Positions 26,306 to 34,338 of a stretch of 35,296 bases of DNA are shown piece by piece. Position 1 is the first letter of the stretch; the number at the start of each line of letters is the position of its first letter. Source of the DNA: an uncultured Mycoplasmatota bacterium (GTDB taxonomy: Bacteria > Bacillota_I > Bacilli_A > RF39 > UBA660); assembly GCA_947305065.1 (NCBI GenBank), contig CAMZCT010000019.1, positions 1 to 35,296 on the forward strand, read 5' to 3'. The translations under genes and the position numbers were made by a program. Below the pieces are notes generated by a model that ran no database searches, was not told where the DNA came from, and worked only from the letters and a program-made list of their open reading frames with translations.

Positions 26306-27574
26306 ATGAAGAATATTAAAATAAGTACTAAACCTTATGTATATAAAATAGATAATGTTAATGTTATAAGGGTTAATTTATTATACCCAGTTCAAGTAGA
26401 ACCTAGGTATTTAGATACTTATAAGTTACGACTTATGAATAATATTATGGGTAAGTCATCTAAAAAATATAATGAAATAGATATTTTCAATAAGGTATTA
26501 GATAAGAATTTAGTAATTAGATATAAAATAGGTTATTTTAGATTTGTTAATGAGTTATTTATCACTGTTCAATATGCTATTCCTAAAGAAGGATTAATAG
26601 ATGATTTTGATATAGATGAAGCTTTTAAATTATTACATGAATTATTATATAATCCGGATGTAAGTTCTAAAAAGTTTAATAGTAAGAATTTTAATTGGAG
26701 CAAAGATATAATGCTTAATCAGATGAAACAGGAGATTAATAATATATATGATTTGTCTGAAGAAGAGACACGTTTGTTCTTTGATCCAGAAAGTAAGTAT
26801 TATATTCACAAGGATGAAGCTATAAAACTTGTTGAACAGACAACTCCGGAAAATGTTTATGAATACTATGAAAAGAATATAAAGAATAATAAGTTTATTA
26901 GTTTTATTTTTGGAGCGATTAATGATGAAGATAAAATATTGAAAACATTTAATAAATATTTTAAACAAGAAGAATGTCTTCTTAATATTAAAGCAGAAGA
27001 ATTTAATTATATTCCTTATACTGATTATCAAGAAAAAGAAATTAAAACTAAGTATAATCAATCAGTTATCAGTCAAATATATCAAGTTGAGAGAATAAAG
27101 GAAAAAGATGAAATAACAATGAGAATGTTATTCGACTTCTTATATAGTAAAGAGAACGCTTTAATATTTAGTACTTTAAGAAATAAATATCACTTAGTTT
27201 ATGAGTGCTCTGTTAAATATAATCATGTTCATGGTTTGATATTTATTAACGCTTTAATGGATAAAAATGATAGAGAATTAATTAATAAATTAATTGAAGA
27301 AACTATATATTCTTTAAGAGATGAAGAAGTGTTTAATAGATGTAAGAATAATCTTTTGAGGTCTTTAAGTTATGACTTGTTAGATGATGAAGATGATGAT
27401 TTCCATGATGTATTAGTAAAAATTAGTAAGTTAATAAAGTGGCAAGATGATATAGAATACTATATTAAACAAGTTAAAAAAGTAGATTTTGAAAAAATGA
27501 ATGAACTATTAACTAGGTTTAAATTAAGTAGGAATCTATTTATGGAAGGTGGTCATTATGAAGAAAACTTATAA
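26306..27574 (+). CDS. ymfF: M16 peptidase-like protein, YmfF type (non-catalytic partner)
   Basis: A 422-residue M16 (insulinase/pitrilysin) family protein without the HxxEH zinc site, as usual for the YmfF half of YmfF/YmfH pairs. It keeps the fold: KPYVYKIDNVNVIRVNLLYPVQ, ALIFSTLRNKYHLVYECSVKYNH (the substrate-binding region seen in M16 C-terminal domains) and DEEVFNRCKNNLLRSLSYDLLDDED. The partner gene starts inside its last codons (17-nt overlap). In B. subtilis the pair lies near ymfI, and databases call it EF-P 5-aminopentanol modification-associated; its true role is unclear. The GTG/TTG-type starts upstream (26273) lie over the promoter, so ATG 26306 with GGTGG is chosen. Confidence 0.85.
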   Translation: MKNIKISTKPYVYKIDNVNVIRVNLLYPVQVEPRYLDTYKLRLMNNIMGKSSKKYNEIDIFNKVLDKNLVIRYKIGYFRFVNELFITVQYAIPKEGLIDDFDIDEAFKLLHELLYNPDVSSKKFNSKNFNWSKDIMLNQMKQEINNIYDLSEEETRLFFDPESKYYIHKDEAIKLVEQTTPENVYEYYEKNIKNNKFISFIFGAINDEDKILKTFNKYFKQEECLLNIKAEEFNYIPYTDYQEKEIKTKYNQSVISQIYQVERIKEKDEITMRMLFDFLYSKENALIFSTLRNKYHLVYECSVKYNHVHGLIFINALMDKNDRELINKLIEETIYSLRDEEVFNRCKNNLLRSLSYDLLDDEDDDFHDVLVKISKLIKWQDDIEYYIKQVKKVDFEKMNELLTRFKLSRNLFMEGGHYEENL

Positions 27575-28808
27575 TAAGGTATTAAGTAATGGCTTAAGAG
27601 TTTATTTGGTAGAAAACAAAAAGAAAAATAGGTGTGGAGCTAAGATAGTAGTTAAAGCTGGTGGACATAATATAAACTATATAGATAGTAAAGGTAATAA
27701 GAAGGTTTTAAAGAAAGGAATTGCGCATTTTTTAGAACATTATTTAATAGAAAAAAGTATCTATGGGGATTTAGGTAAATACTTTTTTGCTGAAAGTATG
27801 TATTTTAATGGAACTACTCATAATGATAGAACAGAGTTTTATTTTTCAACAGTTCATGATTTTAAGGAAGCGTTAGTTAGATTAATAAAATTGGTAAATC
27901 AACCTAATTTTAGGGAGATAGATATAGATGATGTAAAAAAACCAATTATTGAAGAAATAAAAAGAACTATAGATAATAAATATTACCGAGAAAGAAGAAA
28001 AACAGATGATGCATTCTATTATAATTATCCAGCAGATATTACTCTTGGGGACGTAGAAACTATAGAGAATTTAACAATAGATGATCTAAAAGAATTCCAT
28101 AATGCTTTTTATAGTACTAATAATCAAATATTATCTATTTATAGTAAATATGATATTAAAGATGTTTTAGATATTATAAATAATGAATATAAGGCTAATA
28201 AAAAAGATATTAAAGTAGAATTATTACCAGAACCAGTTACTACTAAAGAAAAAGAATTGGTATTAATAGATGATAAAGATGAAGAGATGTTAAGAGTTCT
28301 ATTTAAAATAGATTTAGAGGGATATACTAATAAAGAAGCTTATTTACTAGAGAATTATTTGTATTATTTAAGAAGAACTAATTTTTCAATAGATTCTAAA
28401 TTATTTATGAATTTAAGATCTAAGAATTATACAATTTATAATATTGATACATATTGCAATTATCTTAAACAATATAGAATATTAGATTTTGGAATAAGTG
28501 TTTATACAAGTGATTTTGATAAAGTAAAAGATATGATATTAGATACTATTAATAATATAGATTATGATGAAGAAAGCTTTGAACTAATAAAGAATAATTT
28601 AATAATTACGTTTATTAATAGACAGGAACAAAATAGTTTTCAAAATGACTCTTGGTTAGATAATTACTTATCATATGATTTGGATTATTTAGAAAACATT
28701 GAAGATATTAAAAGAGAAAATGTTAAAGAGATGAAAGAAGTATTAGATAAGGTGGATTTTTCAAATTATTTAGTAGTTAAAAGAATGAAGAAGGAAGAAA
28801 ATGTATAA
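27558..28808 (+). CDS. ymfH: M16 zinc peptidase-like protein, YmfH type
   Basis: A 416-residue M16 family protein with the inverted zinc motif H57-F-L-E60-H61 (GIAHFLEHYLIEK) and downstream acidic residues in IIEEIKRTIDN that supply the third ligand, followed by YNYPADITLGDVETIENLTIDDLKEFHNAFY, the typical M16 stretch. It is presumably catalytic and pairs with the preceding YmfF-like protein. The start is ATG 27558 with GGAAGGTGG upstream; GTG 27549 is in the ribosome binding site. It overlaps both neighbours (17 nt before, 8 nt after), so the three genes are translationally coupled. Confidence 0.88.
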   Translation: MKKTYNKVLSNGLRVYLVENKKKNRCGAKIVVKAGGHNINYIDSKGNKKVLKKGIAHFLEHYLIEKSIYGDLGKYFFAESMYFNGTTHNDRTEFYFSTVHDFKEALVRLIKLVNQPNFREIDIDDVKKPIIEEIKRTIDNKYYRERRKTDDAFYYNYPADITLGDVETIENLTIDDLKEFHNAFYSTNNQILSIYSKYDIKDVLDIINNEYKANKKDIKVELLPEPVTTKEKELVLIDDKDEEMLRVLFKIDLEGYTNKEAYLLENYLYYLRRTNFSIDSKLFMNLRSKNYTIYNIDTYCNYLKQYRILDFGISVYTSDFDKVKDMILDTINNIDYDEESFELIKNNLIITFINRQEQNSFQNDSWLDNYLSYDLDYLENIEDIKRENVKEMKEVLDKVDFSNYLVVKRMKKEENV

Positions 28809-30009
28809 GATAGAAAAATTAGATAATCAAGGTAGAGGAATTACGTATGTTAATAATAAGATAACTTTTGTACCTAATACTCTTCCTTCAGAAGAAGTAG
28901 ATATTAAAATAGTTTTGGAAAAAAGTAAATATAATGAAGCAGTAGTTACTAAGTATTATAAATATTCCGATAGAAGAGTAGAAAGTAAGTGTCCATATTA
29001 TAAGGAGTGTGGCGGTTGTGATTTACTACATATGTCTTATGAGGATACGATAAATTTTAAAAAACAAAAATTAGAAGATATATTAAAAAAATATGCTGGT
29101 TTAGATACTGAGTTAGAAATAATAGAAAATAATAAACCATATAATTACCGCAATAAGATATCTTTGAAGATAATAGATGGCAAATGGGGATATTATAAAG
29201 GGAATACTCATGAACATATTTCTATTAATGGTTGTTTACTTGCTGAAGATAATATTAATGCTTTTATTAATGATATAGATAAATTGGATATTAACAAAGG
29301 AGAAGTTATAATTAGAAATAATTATAATAATGAGTTGTTAATAATAATTAATACTAAAGATAAGATTAATATTAATATCGATTATTTAAAGAATAAATAT
29401 AAAATAGCAGGTATAGTAGTTAATAATAAAAAGTATTATAATGATGATTTCTTTATTGAAATGATAAATAAGAAATTATTTAAAGTATCTTATGACTCAT
29501 TCTTTCAAGTTAATAGATATATATGTAGTAAGTTATTTGATTTAATTAATGATAATGTTAATGAGGGAGATATAGTATTAGATTTATATTCAGGGGTAGG
29601 TACATTAGGTATTAATGTTGCTAAAAAAACTAAGAAAGTATATGGTATTGAAACAGTTAAGAATGCTGTAATAAACGCATCTTATAATACTAAGATTAAT
29701 AAAGTAGATAATGCTTATTATTTATTAGGTGATGTAGGTAAAACAATTGATAAGATAAATGATAAGATTGATACAATAATTGTTGATCCTCCAAGAGCAG
29801 GATTAGATAAGAAGACAAAAGAATATATTAATAATAGCGGAGCTAAAAAAATAATATACGTATCTTGTAATCCGATGACCTTGGCTAGAGATATTAAGGA
29901 ATTAAGTAATCAATACGATGTTAAAAAAGTAACAGCTTTAGATATGTTTCCTTATAGTGAGCATTGCGAAAGTATCACAGTACTTGAGAGGAGAAGAAGA
30001 ATATGGTAG
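28801..30009 (+). CDS. rlmD: 23S rRNA (uracil-C5)-methyltransferase, RlmD/RlmCD (RumA) family
   Basis: SAM-dependent m5U methyltransferase acting on 23S rRNA. 402 residues: a short TRAM domain (1-60), the [4Fe-4S] ligands C64, C70, C73 (CPYYKECGGC) and probably C145 (NGCLL), the SAM site DLYSGVGTLGINVA, IIVDPPRAGLD, and catalytic C356 in YVSCNPMTLARD. The C-terminus DMFPYSEHCESITVLERR is the conserved end of the family. Here it runs on as RRIW to TAG 30007-30009, inside the start of the next gene. Copies of the ESIxVLERR end recur downstream without these extra residues, each but one directly followed by a stop, so the tail was probably extended by an insertion at this point. Confidence 0.92.
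   Translation: MYKIEKLDNQGRGITYVNNKITFVPNTLPSEEVDIKIVLEKSKYNEAVVTKYYKYSDRRVESKCPYYKECGGCDLLHMSYEDTINFKKQKLEDILKKYAGLDTELEIIENNKPYNYRNKISLKIIDGKWGYYKGNTHEHISINGCLLAEDNINAFINDIDKLDINKGEVIIRNNYNNELLIIINTKDKININIDYLKNKYKIAGIVVNNKKYYNDDFFIEMINKKLFKVSYDSFFQVNRYICSKLFDLINDNVNEGDIVLDLYSGVGTLGINVAKKTKKVYGIETVKNAVINASYNTKINKVDNAYYLLGDVGKTIDKINDKIDTIIVDPPRAGLDKKTKEYINNSGAKKIIYVSCNPMTLARDIKELSNQYDVKKVTALDMFPYSEHCESITVLERRRRIW
29962..30002 (+). repeat. rlmD 3'-end repeat, copy 1 (in the functional gene)
   Basis: Codons H388-C-E-S-I-T-V-L-E-R-R of rlmD. The segment contains AGTACTTGAGAGGAGA (29979-29994), repeated perfectly at 33672-33687. GAGAGGAGA encodes Glu-Arg-Arg and is also the ribosome binding site of the kinase starting at 30003. 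Related copies stand at 31008, 33661, 34301 and 34623. Confidence 0.8.
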
Positions 30010-30512
30010 TACTTATTGCTGGTAGTTCTCATACTGGGAAGACCTATTTAGCCCAAAAATTATTAGAAAAATATAAATATCCATATTTGTCAATTGATCA
30101 TTTAAAGATGGGATTAATTCGAAGTGGTAATACAAATTTAACAGTAAATGATGATGAAAAATTAACAGAATATTTATGGAATATTGTTAAAGAAATAGTT
30201 AAGACAAATATTGAAAATGGTCAAAATATAATAATAGAAGGATGTTATATTCCATTTGATTGGGAAAAAGATTTTGAAAAAGAATACTTAAAAGAAATAA
30301 AATATGTTTGTTTGGTTATGACGGAAAAATATATAAAATCTCATTTAGAAGATATAGAATCGCATGGTAACGAAATAGAAAAAAGATTGTCTAATAGTAT
30401 TTCGCTTGAAGAATTAATAAAAGATAATGAATATAATTTAACTATGTGTAAAAAATATAATCTTAATTATATATTGATAGATGATAAATATGATGTCACT
30501 TATGAATTATAA
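30003..30512 (+). CDS. P-loop kinase-like NTPase (first gene of the array behind rlmD)
   Basis: A 169-residue soluble protein with Walker A GSSHTGKT at residues 7-14, followed by LLEKYKYPYLSIDHLKMGLIRSG, the substrate-binding turn found in small kinases related to 2-phosphoglycerate kinase, zeta-toxin and AAA_33 proteins. IIIEGCYIPFDW fits a Walker B-like strand. It may phosphorylate a small molecule; the substrate is unknown. The ATG lies inside the last codons of rlmD (ATATGGTAG). Its ribosome binding site is the GAGAGGAGA of the rlmD end. This is the first cassette-like gene after rlmD. Confidence 0.75.
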   Translation: MVVLIAGSSHTGKTYLAQKLLEKYKYPYLSIDHLKMGLIRSGNTNLTVNDDEKLTEYLWNIVKEIVKTNIENGQNIIIEGCYIPFDWEKDFEKEYLKEIKYVCLVMTEKYIKSHLEDIESHGNEIEKRLSNSISLEELIKDNEYNLTMCKKYNLNYILIDDKYDVTYEL

Positions 30513-30587
30513 AAAATAAAATGTATATTTTTAGAATCTCCCATGCATGATTAACTACAGAACAAATGTATGGTAATATGCGAATAA

Positions 30588-30899
30588 GGAGGTTTAAATA
30601 GTTATAAAATAAGTGTTAAAGAATGGGTTGAAAAAGCAAAAATAAATGGAATATTAGAAATAATAAATCAAAATTTGGAAAACGTTGACTTGCTTCTCTT
30701 TATTTTTGATGCTGAATTAGTTAAAGAAAAAATACAAAGTGATGGCGAGGAAATATCCGATATTGGTTGGTTTTCTTATGAAGAAATACTTAATATGAAA
30801 AATGATTTAAGAGCTGATGAATATTTCATAAATACTATTAAAAATAAAAAAGAAAACAAAATAAGTCCAGTCAAATTAATTAGAATAGATAATAACTAG
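30588..30899 (+). pseudogene. Nudix hydrolase C-terminal fragment
   Basis: An open frame from 30588 to TAG-stop 30897-30899. The encoded SVKEWVEKAKINGILEI looks like an eroded Nudix box and the strand after it, and VDLLLFIFDAEL, ISDIGWFSYEEILNMKNDLRADEYF is the normal second half of a small Nudix hydrolase (the family's W[FY]SxEEI and LR). The catalytic G-x5-E...REUxEE box and everything before it are missing. A strong AAGGAGG (30586-30592) remains but no ATG follows it in frame; the first standard start (TTG 30675) is inside the domain. The stretch between the kinase and this fragment (30513-30587) holds no gene. Confidence 0.65.
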
Positions 30900-30916
30900 A
30901 AATGACATATCAAAAA

Positions 30917-31014
30917 CCAATAGACTAGGTTGGTAGTTTGTTGGTAATATCCATGCAAAGACCCATGGTCATATAAAAAATGACTACGCAAAAACCCACG
31001 GTTTAGCCATTGCG
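30917..31014. other. Structured intergenic segment before the DHH gene
   Basis: Dense inverted repeats: CCAA/TTGG (30917-30933), CCATG/CATGG (30951-30968), GTCAT/ATGAC (30969-30984), and a nested hairpin CGCAA-AAACC-CAC-GGTTT-AGCCA-TTGCG (30987-31014) with a 5-nt bulge. The bases 30984-31022 match 34277-34315 at 30 of 39 positions. No coding capacity is seen. It may be the end of a cassette or a recombination site; this is inference. Confidence 0.4.
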
Positions 31015-31046
31015 AGAGTATCTGTATATTAGAGAGAAGGTAGAAT
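31008..31046 (+). repeat. rlmD 3'-end repeat, copy 2
   Basis: Encodes H-C-E-S-I-C-I-L-E-R-R and then TAG (31041-31043), matching the rlmD end HCESITVLERR with two substitutions. ATG of the DHH gene follows 3 nt after this stop, and GAGAGAAGG acts as its ribosome binding site. Confidence 0.75.
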
Positions 31047-32060
31047 ATGAAAAAACAAGAGAGAGTAATATTATTTAGTCATGAAAATGATATTGATGGA
31101 TTGGGTAATATCATTTTAGGAAAGGTGGCATTTAAAGAAATAGAGTATGTTTTGGCATCAAATGTCAATATACTTGAAGCAAAGTTTAGAGATTATTTGG
31201 AAAAAGGTTTATTACATAACTATGATAGAATTTTTGTGACAGACCTTGCACTATATAATCCATCTTTAGAAATGGTTAGCAAAGATTCTGAACTTTCGAA
31301 AAAGGTTCTGGTTTTTGATCACCATAGATCAGCAATAAATGAAGGATGCGATAGATACAACTTTACAAAAATAGTAGAAATAGATGAAAATGGAAGAAAA
31401 AGATGTGGAACTGATTTGTTTTATGAATTTCTATATTTGAATGGTTTATTAACTAGAACAAAAGCGTTAGATGAGTTTGTAGAATTAACTAGATTAGAAG
31501 ATACATGGGAATGGAAAAAAAATGAAGATAAAGGAATAAAAGCACATGATTTAGCAATTCTTTTAAATGGAATAGGGCTAAATAACTATATTGATAGTAT
31601 TTATGCCAAAGTAATTAAAAATGAAGACTCATTCGAATTTATAGAGAGTGAAAAAAAAGTAATTGATGAGAAGAAAGCTGAATATTTAGCAACATTACAA
31701 AATATATGGAATGATGCAGAATTTTTTGAAGATGAAGATGAAAATAAATTTGCCGGAGTTTTTGCTAATTATGAATATAGAAATGAATTAGGTGAATATG
31801 TTAGGGAAATTAATTCTAATGACCTTAAATACTTAGTTGTTATTGCGTTAGAAAAAGGAGCATTTGGTCAAAAGTCTTATAGATCTATTGCTGCTGACTT
31901 TGATGTTGGTAAAATTGCAGAAGCGCACGGAGGAAATGGTCACCCTGCTGCAGCTTCGGTTAATATTACTAAAGAACAAAAAGAAAAATGCCTTGTTCTT
32001 AGAAAAATAAGTAAAAGAGATAGTATTTGTTATCTTGTTAATAGCAGCTATTTAGAGTAA
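31047..32060 (+). CDS. DHH/DHHA1 family phosphoesterase
   Basis: A 337-residue member of the DHH superfamily (RecJ, NrnA, GdpP relatives), which hydrolyse phosphodiester bonds in short oligonucleotides or cyclic dinucleotides. Metal-site motifs are visible: H12...D15-x-D17 (SHENDIDGLGN), D66 (VTDLAL), D91-H92-H93 (VFDHHRSA), and the C-terminal DHHA1 motif GGNGHPAAAS. The C-terminal end (CLVLRKISKRDSICYLVNSSYLE) does not look like the usual end, and the sequence around it may be altered. It directly follows an rlmD-end copy and its codon choice is less AT-extreme than that of the neighbours, so acquisition by transfer is likely. Confidence 0.85.
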   Translation: MKKQERVILFSHENDIDGLGNIILGKVAFKEIEYVLASNVNILEAKFRDYLEKGLLHNYDRIFVTDLALYNPSLEMVSKDSELSKKVLVFDHHRSAINEGCDRYNFTKIVEIDENGRKRCGTDLFYEFLYLNGLLTRTKALDEFVELTRLEDTWEWKKNEDKGIKAHDLAILLNGIGLNNYIDSIYAKVIKNEDSFEFIESEKKVIDEKKAEYLATLQNIWNDAEFFEDEDENKFAGVFANYEYRNELGEYVREINSNDLKYLVVIALEKGAFGQKSYRSIAADFDVGKIAEAHGGNGHPAAASVNITKEQKEKCLVLRKISKRDSICYLVNSSYLE

Positions 32061-32108
32061 TTATCTTATTATTAGTAAATTTTTCAATCAATAATTATAT
32101 TAATTTAA

Positions 32109-32373
32109 TTTCCTCACTTAATAGAAAGTTCAAATATAAATAGAATTGGATTAGTTTCATTAAGTAGAAGTTTATATCCAGAAGGAAAAGTCATGTCTAC
32201 TGCAGATAAAATAGCATCTATAGGGCAAATCCAAAATTTGGAAAGCGCTACTGCGTTAGTTACAGGTCGCAACAAAACTCTTTTAAAAAAAGTATAATGA
32301 TTATTTTAACTTTTTTAAGTTTGGGGTTATTATGTTTATAGAAAATAGTTTAATAGCACCTTTCTTAAAGTAA
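32109..32373 (+). other. Gene remnants in the 552-base gap after the DHH gene
   Basis: An open frame (32109-32297) encodes IGLVSLSRSLYPEGKVMSTA and continues to LVTGRNKTLLKKV. An inner ATG at 32193 with AGAAGGA upstream would give 34 residues. A second start at 32332 with TTTGGGG before it gives only MFIENSLIAPFLK (stop 32371-32373). Both look like the end or the start of deleted genes. A weak hairpin (32286-32293 with 32309-32316) lies between them. I cannot name a family. Nothing else is seen up to the terminator at 32437. Confidence 0.35.
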
Positions 32374-32436
32374 ATTTTAAATGATCTTATTTATCGTTCC
32401 ATATTTAAAAATTGTCACATTAAGCGACGTTGAGAT

Positions 32437-32467
32437 AAAACTTAATTCTTTCGAATTAAGTTTTTTG
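32437..32467 (+). terminator. Strong terminator in the accessory region
   Basis: 12-bp stem AAAACTTAATTC/GAATTAAGTTTT with TTTC loop, then T run. Genes downstream would need their own promoter or readthrough. Confidence 0.85.
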
Positions 32468-32506
32468 TATAGGAAAATACCATCTGCTATATTTGAATTT
32501 TGTGTT

Positions 32507-32593
32507 ATGAGTAATACAGATACACAAGCTGTGCTAAAAGCCAAAAAGCAAAAAAATAGAATGTCTTTACCAGCATCTAATAATAATATATAA
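32507..32593 (+). CDS. Possible 28-residue peptide upstream of the metallopeptidase
   Basis: An ORF from ATG 32507 encoding MSNTDTQAVLKAKKQKNRMS and a short Asn-rich end, 19 nt before the next gene. There is no good ribosome binding site, so it may be the stump of a longer gene or chance. It could also be the true leader of the 32613 transcript. Confidence 0.25.
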   Translation: MSNTDTQAVLKAKKQKNRMSLPASNNNI

Positions 32594-32612
32594 TAAAGAA
32601 GAGGTGTAGCAA

Positions 32613-33500
32613 ATGTATAAAAAGAATATATTAAAAGAATACATAAGTAAATCCGAATTACGAGTATTTAATGACAAAATAAAAGTTAGACTATCTAAAG
32701 AATTAGCTAAAAAATATGATGCTGGCAGTTATACTAATTATTTAAACAACATGCAAAAATGCCTAGAAGAAATCGAAACTTTAGGAATTAAATATCCTGC
32801 AAATGCGCGTCCTATTTTATACATATATATTGTTCCAGACGATAACTATGGTCCACTTTTAAGAATCCCTAACCATTTTGATAAAGGTAATGGCGGAGGA
32901 AGACAGGTACCTTGTTATGATTTAGATGGTTTTCACTATGCTTATGGAATAAGTCAAAACTTATTGGAAAACTATTCTCAAAAAGAATCTAGTATCTCAC
33001 AAATTGTCAACAATATTCATGAACTTACTCACATGGTTCATAGTTTATTCTTTTCATTACACCAAACAATTTGTGAAGGCTTTGCCGAAACCATACCCTT
33101 ATATGCTTTAGATTATGAAAAAAAATTTACAGAACATAAAGATGTCTTAACTAAAATGAATGAAAACCAAATTCTTACAGCTCGTGAAATGCTGGACTCC
33201 GAAAGAAAAGGTAAATTTGGTGAAGAAGCTATATTACCAAATAGATCTTGTTCCTTTAGATTATCTTACATTTCATCTTACTTACTTGTAAGGGGTTGTA
33301 TAGAGACTATCGTTGAGAAAAACAAAATATCTAAATCACAAGCTATCCAACAATTTCTAGAAATACTTAAACAAAGTGATTACATAAACGAATGGTTATT
33401 TTGGGATATTGCCGATACTATAGGAATACCTAAAAATACTCTCTTAGATGGTAAAGACCTCCAAATAAAAGCATTAAATTCTATAAAGAACCAAGATTAG
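32613..33500 (+). CDS. Zinc metallopeptidase (HExxH), unassigned family
   Basis: A 295-residue soluble protein with H136-E137-L-T-H140 (NNIHELTHMVHS) and a downstream E-G-F-A-E (155-159) that fits the glutamate ligand of gluzincins, so a zinc peptidase fold is likely. There is no signal peptide or membrane segment. Other blocks (ILYIYIVPDDNYGP, GGGRQVPCYDLDGFHYAYG, RLSYISSYLLVRGCIETIV) do not match a family I know. Ribosome binding site AAGAGGTG 10 nt upstream. Codon choice uses more C-ending codons than its neighbours, which suggests foreign origin. No rlmD-end copy stands in front of it, unlike most other genes of the array. The 196 bases after it hold fragments only. Confidence 0.65.
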   Translation: MYKKNILKEYISKSELRVFNDKIKVRLSKELAKKYDAGSYTNYLNNMQKCLEEIETLGIKYPANARPILYIYIVPDDNYGPLLRIPNHFDKGNGGGRQVPCYDLDGFHYAYGISQNLLENYSQKESSISQIVNNIHELTHMVHSLFFSLHQTICEGFAETIPLYALDYEKKFTEHKDVLTKMNENQILTAREMLDSERKGKFGEEAILPNRSCSFRLSYISSYLLVRGCIETIVEKNKISKSQAIQQFLEILKQSDYINEWLFWDIADTIGIPKNTLLDGKDLQIKALNSIKNQD

Positions 33501-33660
33501 TAATAAAAAAGTTTAATGGAAATAATCGTAAATGGAAGAATTCAAGTAGTAGAAATTATAAAGGGAAAATTGAAATTAAAATGACTTTTTCTTCACCATT
33601 AAGCAAAACTAATTTTAGTGGTTTAAGAACATGTTCTATTACTCTAGGGCAGGATATCGT

Positions 33661-33696
33661 AAGTCAATCATAGTACTTGAGAGGAGATAAGATTTA
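33661..33696 (+). repeat. rlmD 3'-end repeat, copy 3
   Basis: Encodes K-S-I-I-V-L-E-R-R and then TAA (33688-33690). AGTACTTGAGAGGAGA (33672-33687) is identical to rlmD 29979-29994. The ATG of the histidine phosphatase follows at 33697. Confidence 0.8.
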
Positions 33697-34239
33697 ATGA
33701 AAATATATGTAGTAAGACATGGCCAAACTAATTTAAATTTAGAAAAAAGAGTTCAAGCCAGAAATGGAGGACCATTAAATGAAATCGGTAAAGTTCAAGC
33801 TCAATTATTACGAGATGAATTTAATAATAATAAAATAAATTTTAGTTATGTATATTCTTCACCTCAAATACGAGCTGTTCAAACAGCGGAAATTGCTTCG
33901 GGTCTTAAAGCAATTATAGATGATAGACTGGATGTATATGATTTAGGAACAGCAGATGGGATGTTAGTATCAGATGTTAAATATACAGGGACAGTACCAG
34001 ATATGACTTTATACAGCGGAGTAGAAACAATTGAAGATTTTAAAAAAAGAATATATAGCTTTATTGATGAAATCCTTGAAAAATATAAAAATCAAGATAT
34101 CAATATTTTAATTTCAGGACATAAATGCACAACAGGGATGATATGTGCATATTTTGAAAACTTTGCAGTTAATACAATTTATGATGACTTTTTGAAATTA
34201 TCATCAAAATGTGGAAAATATAAAAAATATGAAATATAG
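33697..34239 (+). CDS. Histidine phosphatase (phosphoglycerate mutase-like) family protein
   Basis: A 180-residue soluble protein starting MKIYVVRHGQTN with catalytic H8 in the RHG motif. SSPQIRAVQTAEI supplies the second arginine of the phosphate pocket and ISGHKCTTG the second conserved histidine. The domain is slightly short for the family (usually about 190-230). The substrate is unknown; such proteins act on sugar phosphates, nucleotides or phosphorylated cofactors. Its start lies 6 nt after the stop of an rlmD-end copy, and the GAGAGGAGA of that copy is its ribosome binding site. Confidence 0.85.
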   Translation: MKIYVVRHGQTNLNLEKRVQARNGGPLNEIGKVQAQLLRDEFNNNKINFSYVYSSPQIRAVQTAEIASGLKAIIDDRLDVYDLGTADGMLVSDVKYTGTVPDMTLYSGVETIEDFKKRIYSFIDEILEKYKNQDINILISGHKCTTGMICAYFENFAVNTIYDDFLKLSSKCGKYKKYEI

Positions 34240-34276
34240 AAAAATATTATTAGATTATATATAACAATAGAATAAA

Positions 34277-34338
34277 CTATGCAACCCCCCACGATTTAGC
34301 CACTTAGAAAGTATCATAGTTCTTGAAAGAAGATAATT
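34277..34338 (+). repeat. rlmD 3'-end repeat, copy 4, with extended upstream part
   Basis: 34301-34336 encodes H-L-E-S-I-I-V-L-E-R-R and then TAA; ATG 34339 follows 2 nt later. The upstream part 34277-34315 matches 30984-31022 at 30 of 39 positions (shared CCCACG and TTTAGCCA), so the repeated unit is at least about 60 nt in these two copies. Confidence 0.75.

Noticed and set aside
26645..27061. 138-codon - strand ORF
   Set aside because: It is antisense to ymfF, is a Phe/Ile-rich translation typical of the reverse of AT-rich coding DNA, and has no ribosome binding site.
32381..32593. 70-codon + strand ORF before the metallopeptidase
   Set aside because: It runs through a strong 12-bp terminator hairpin (32437-32467) and has no ribosome binding site; only its last 28 codons are kept as a weak candidate.
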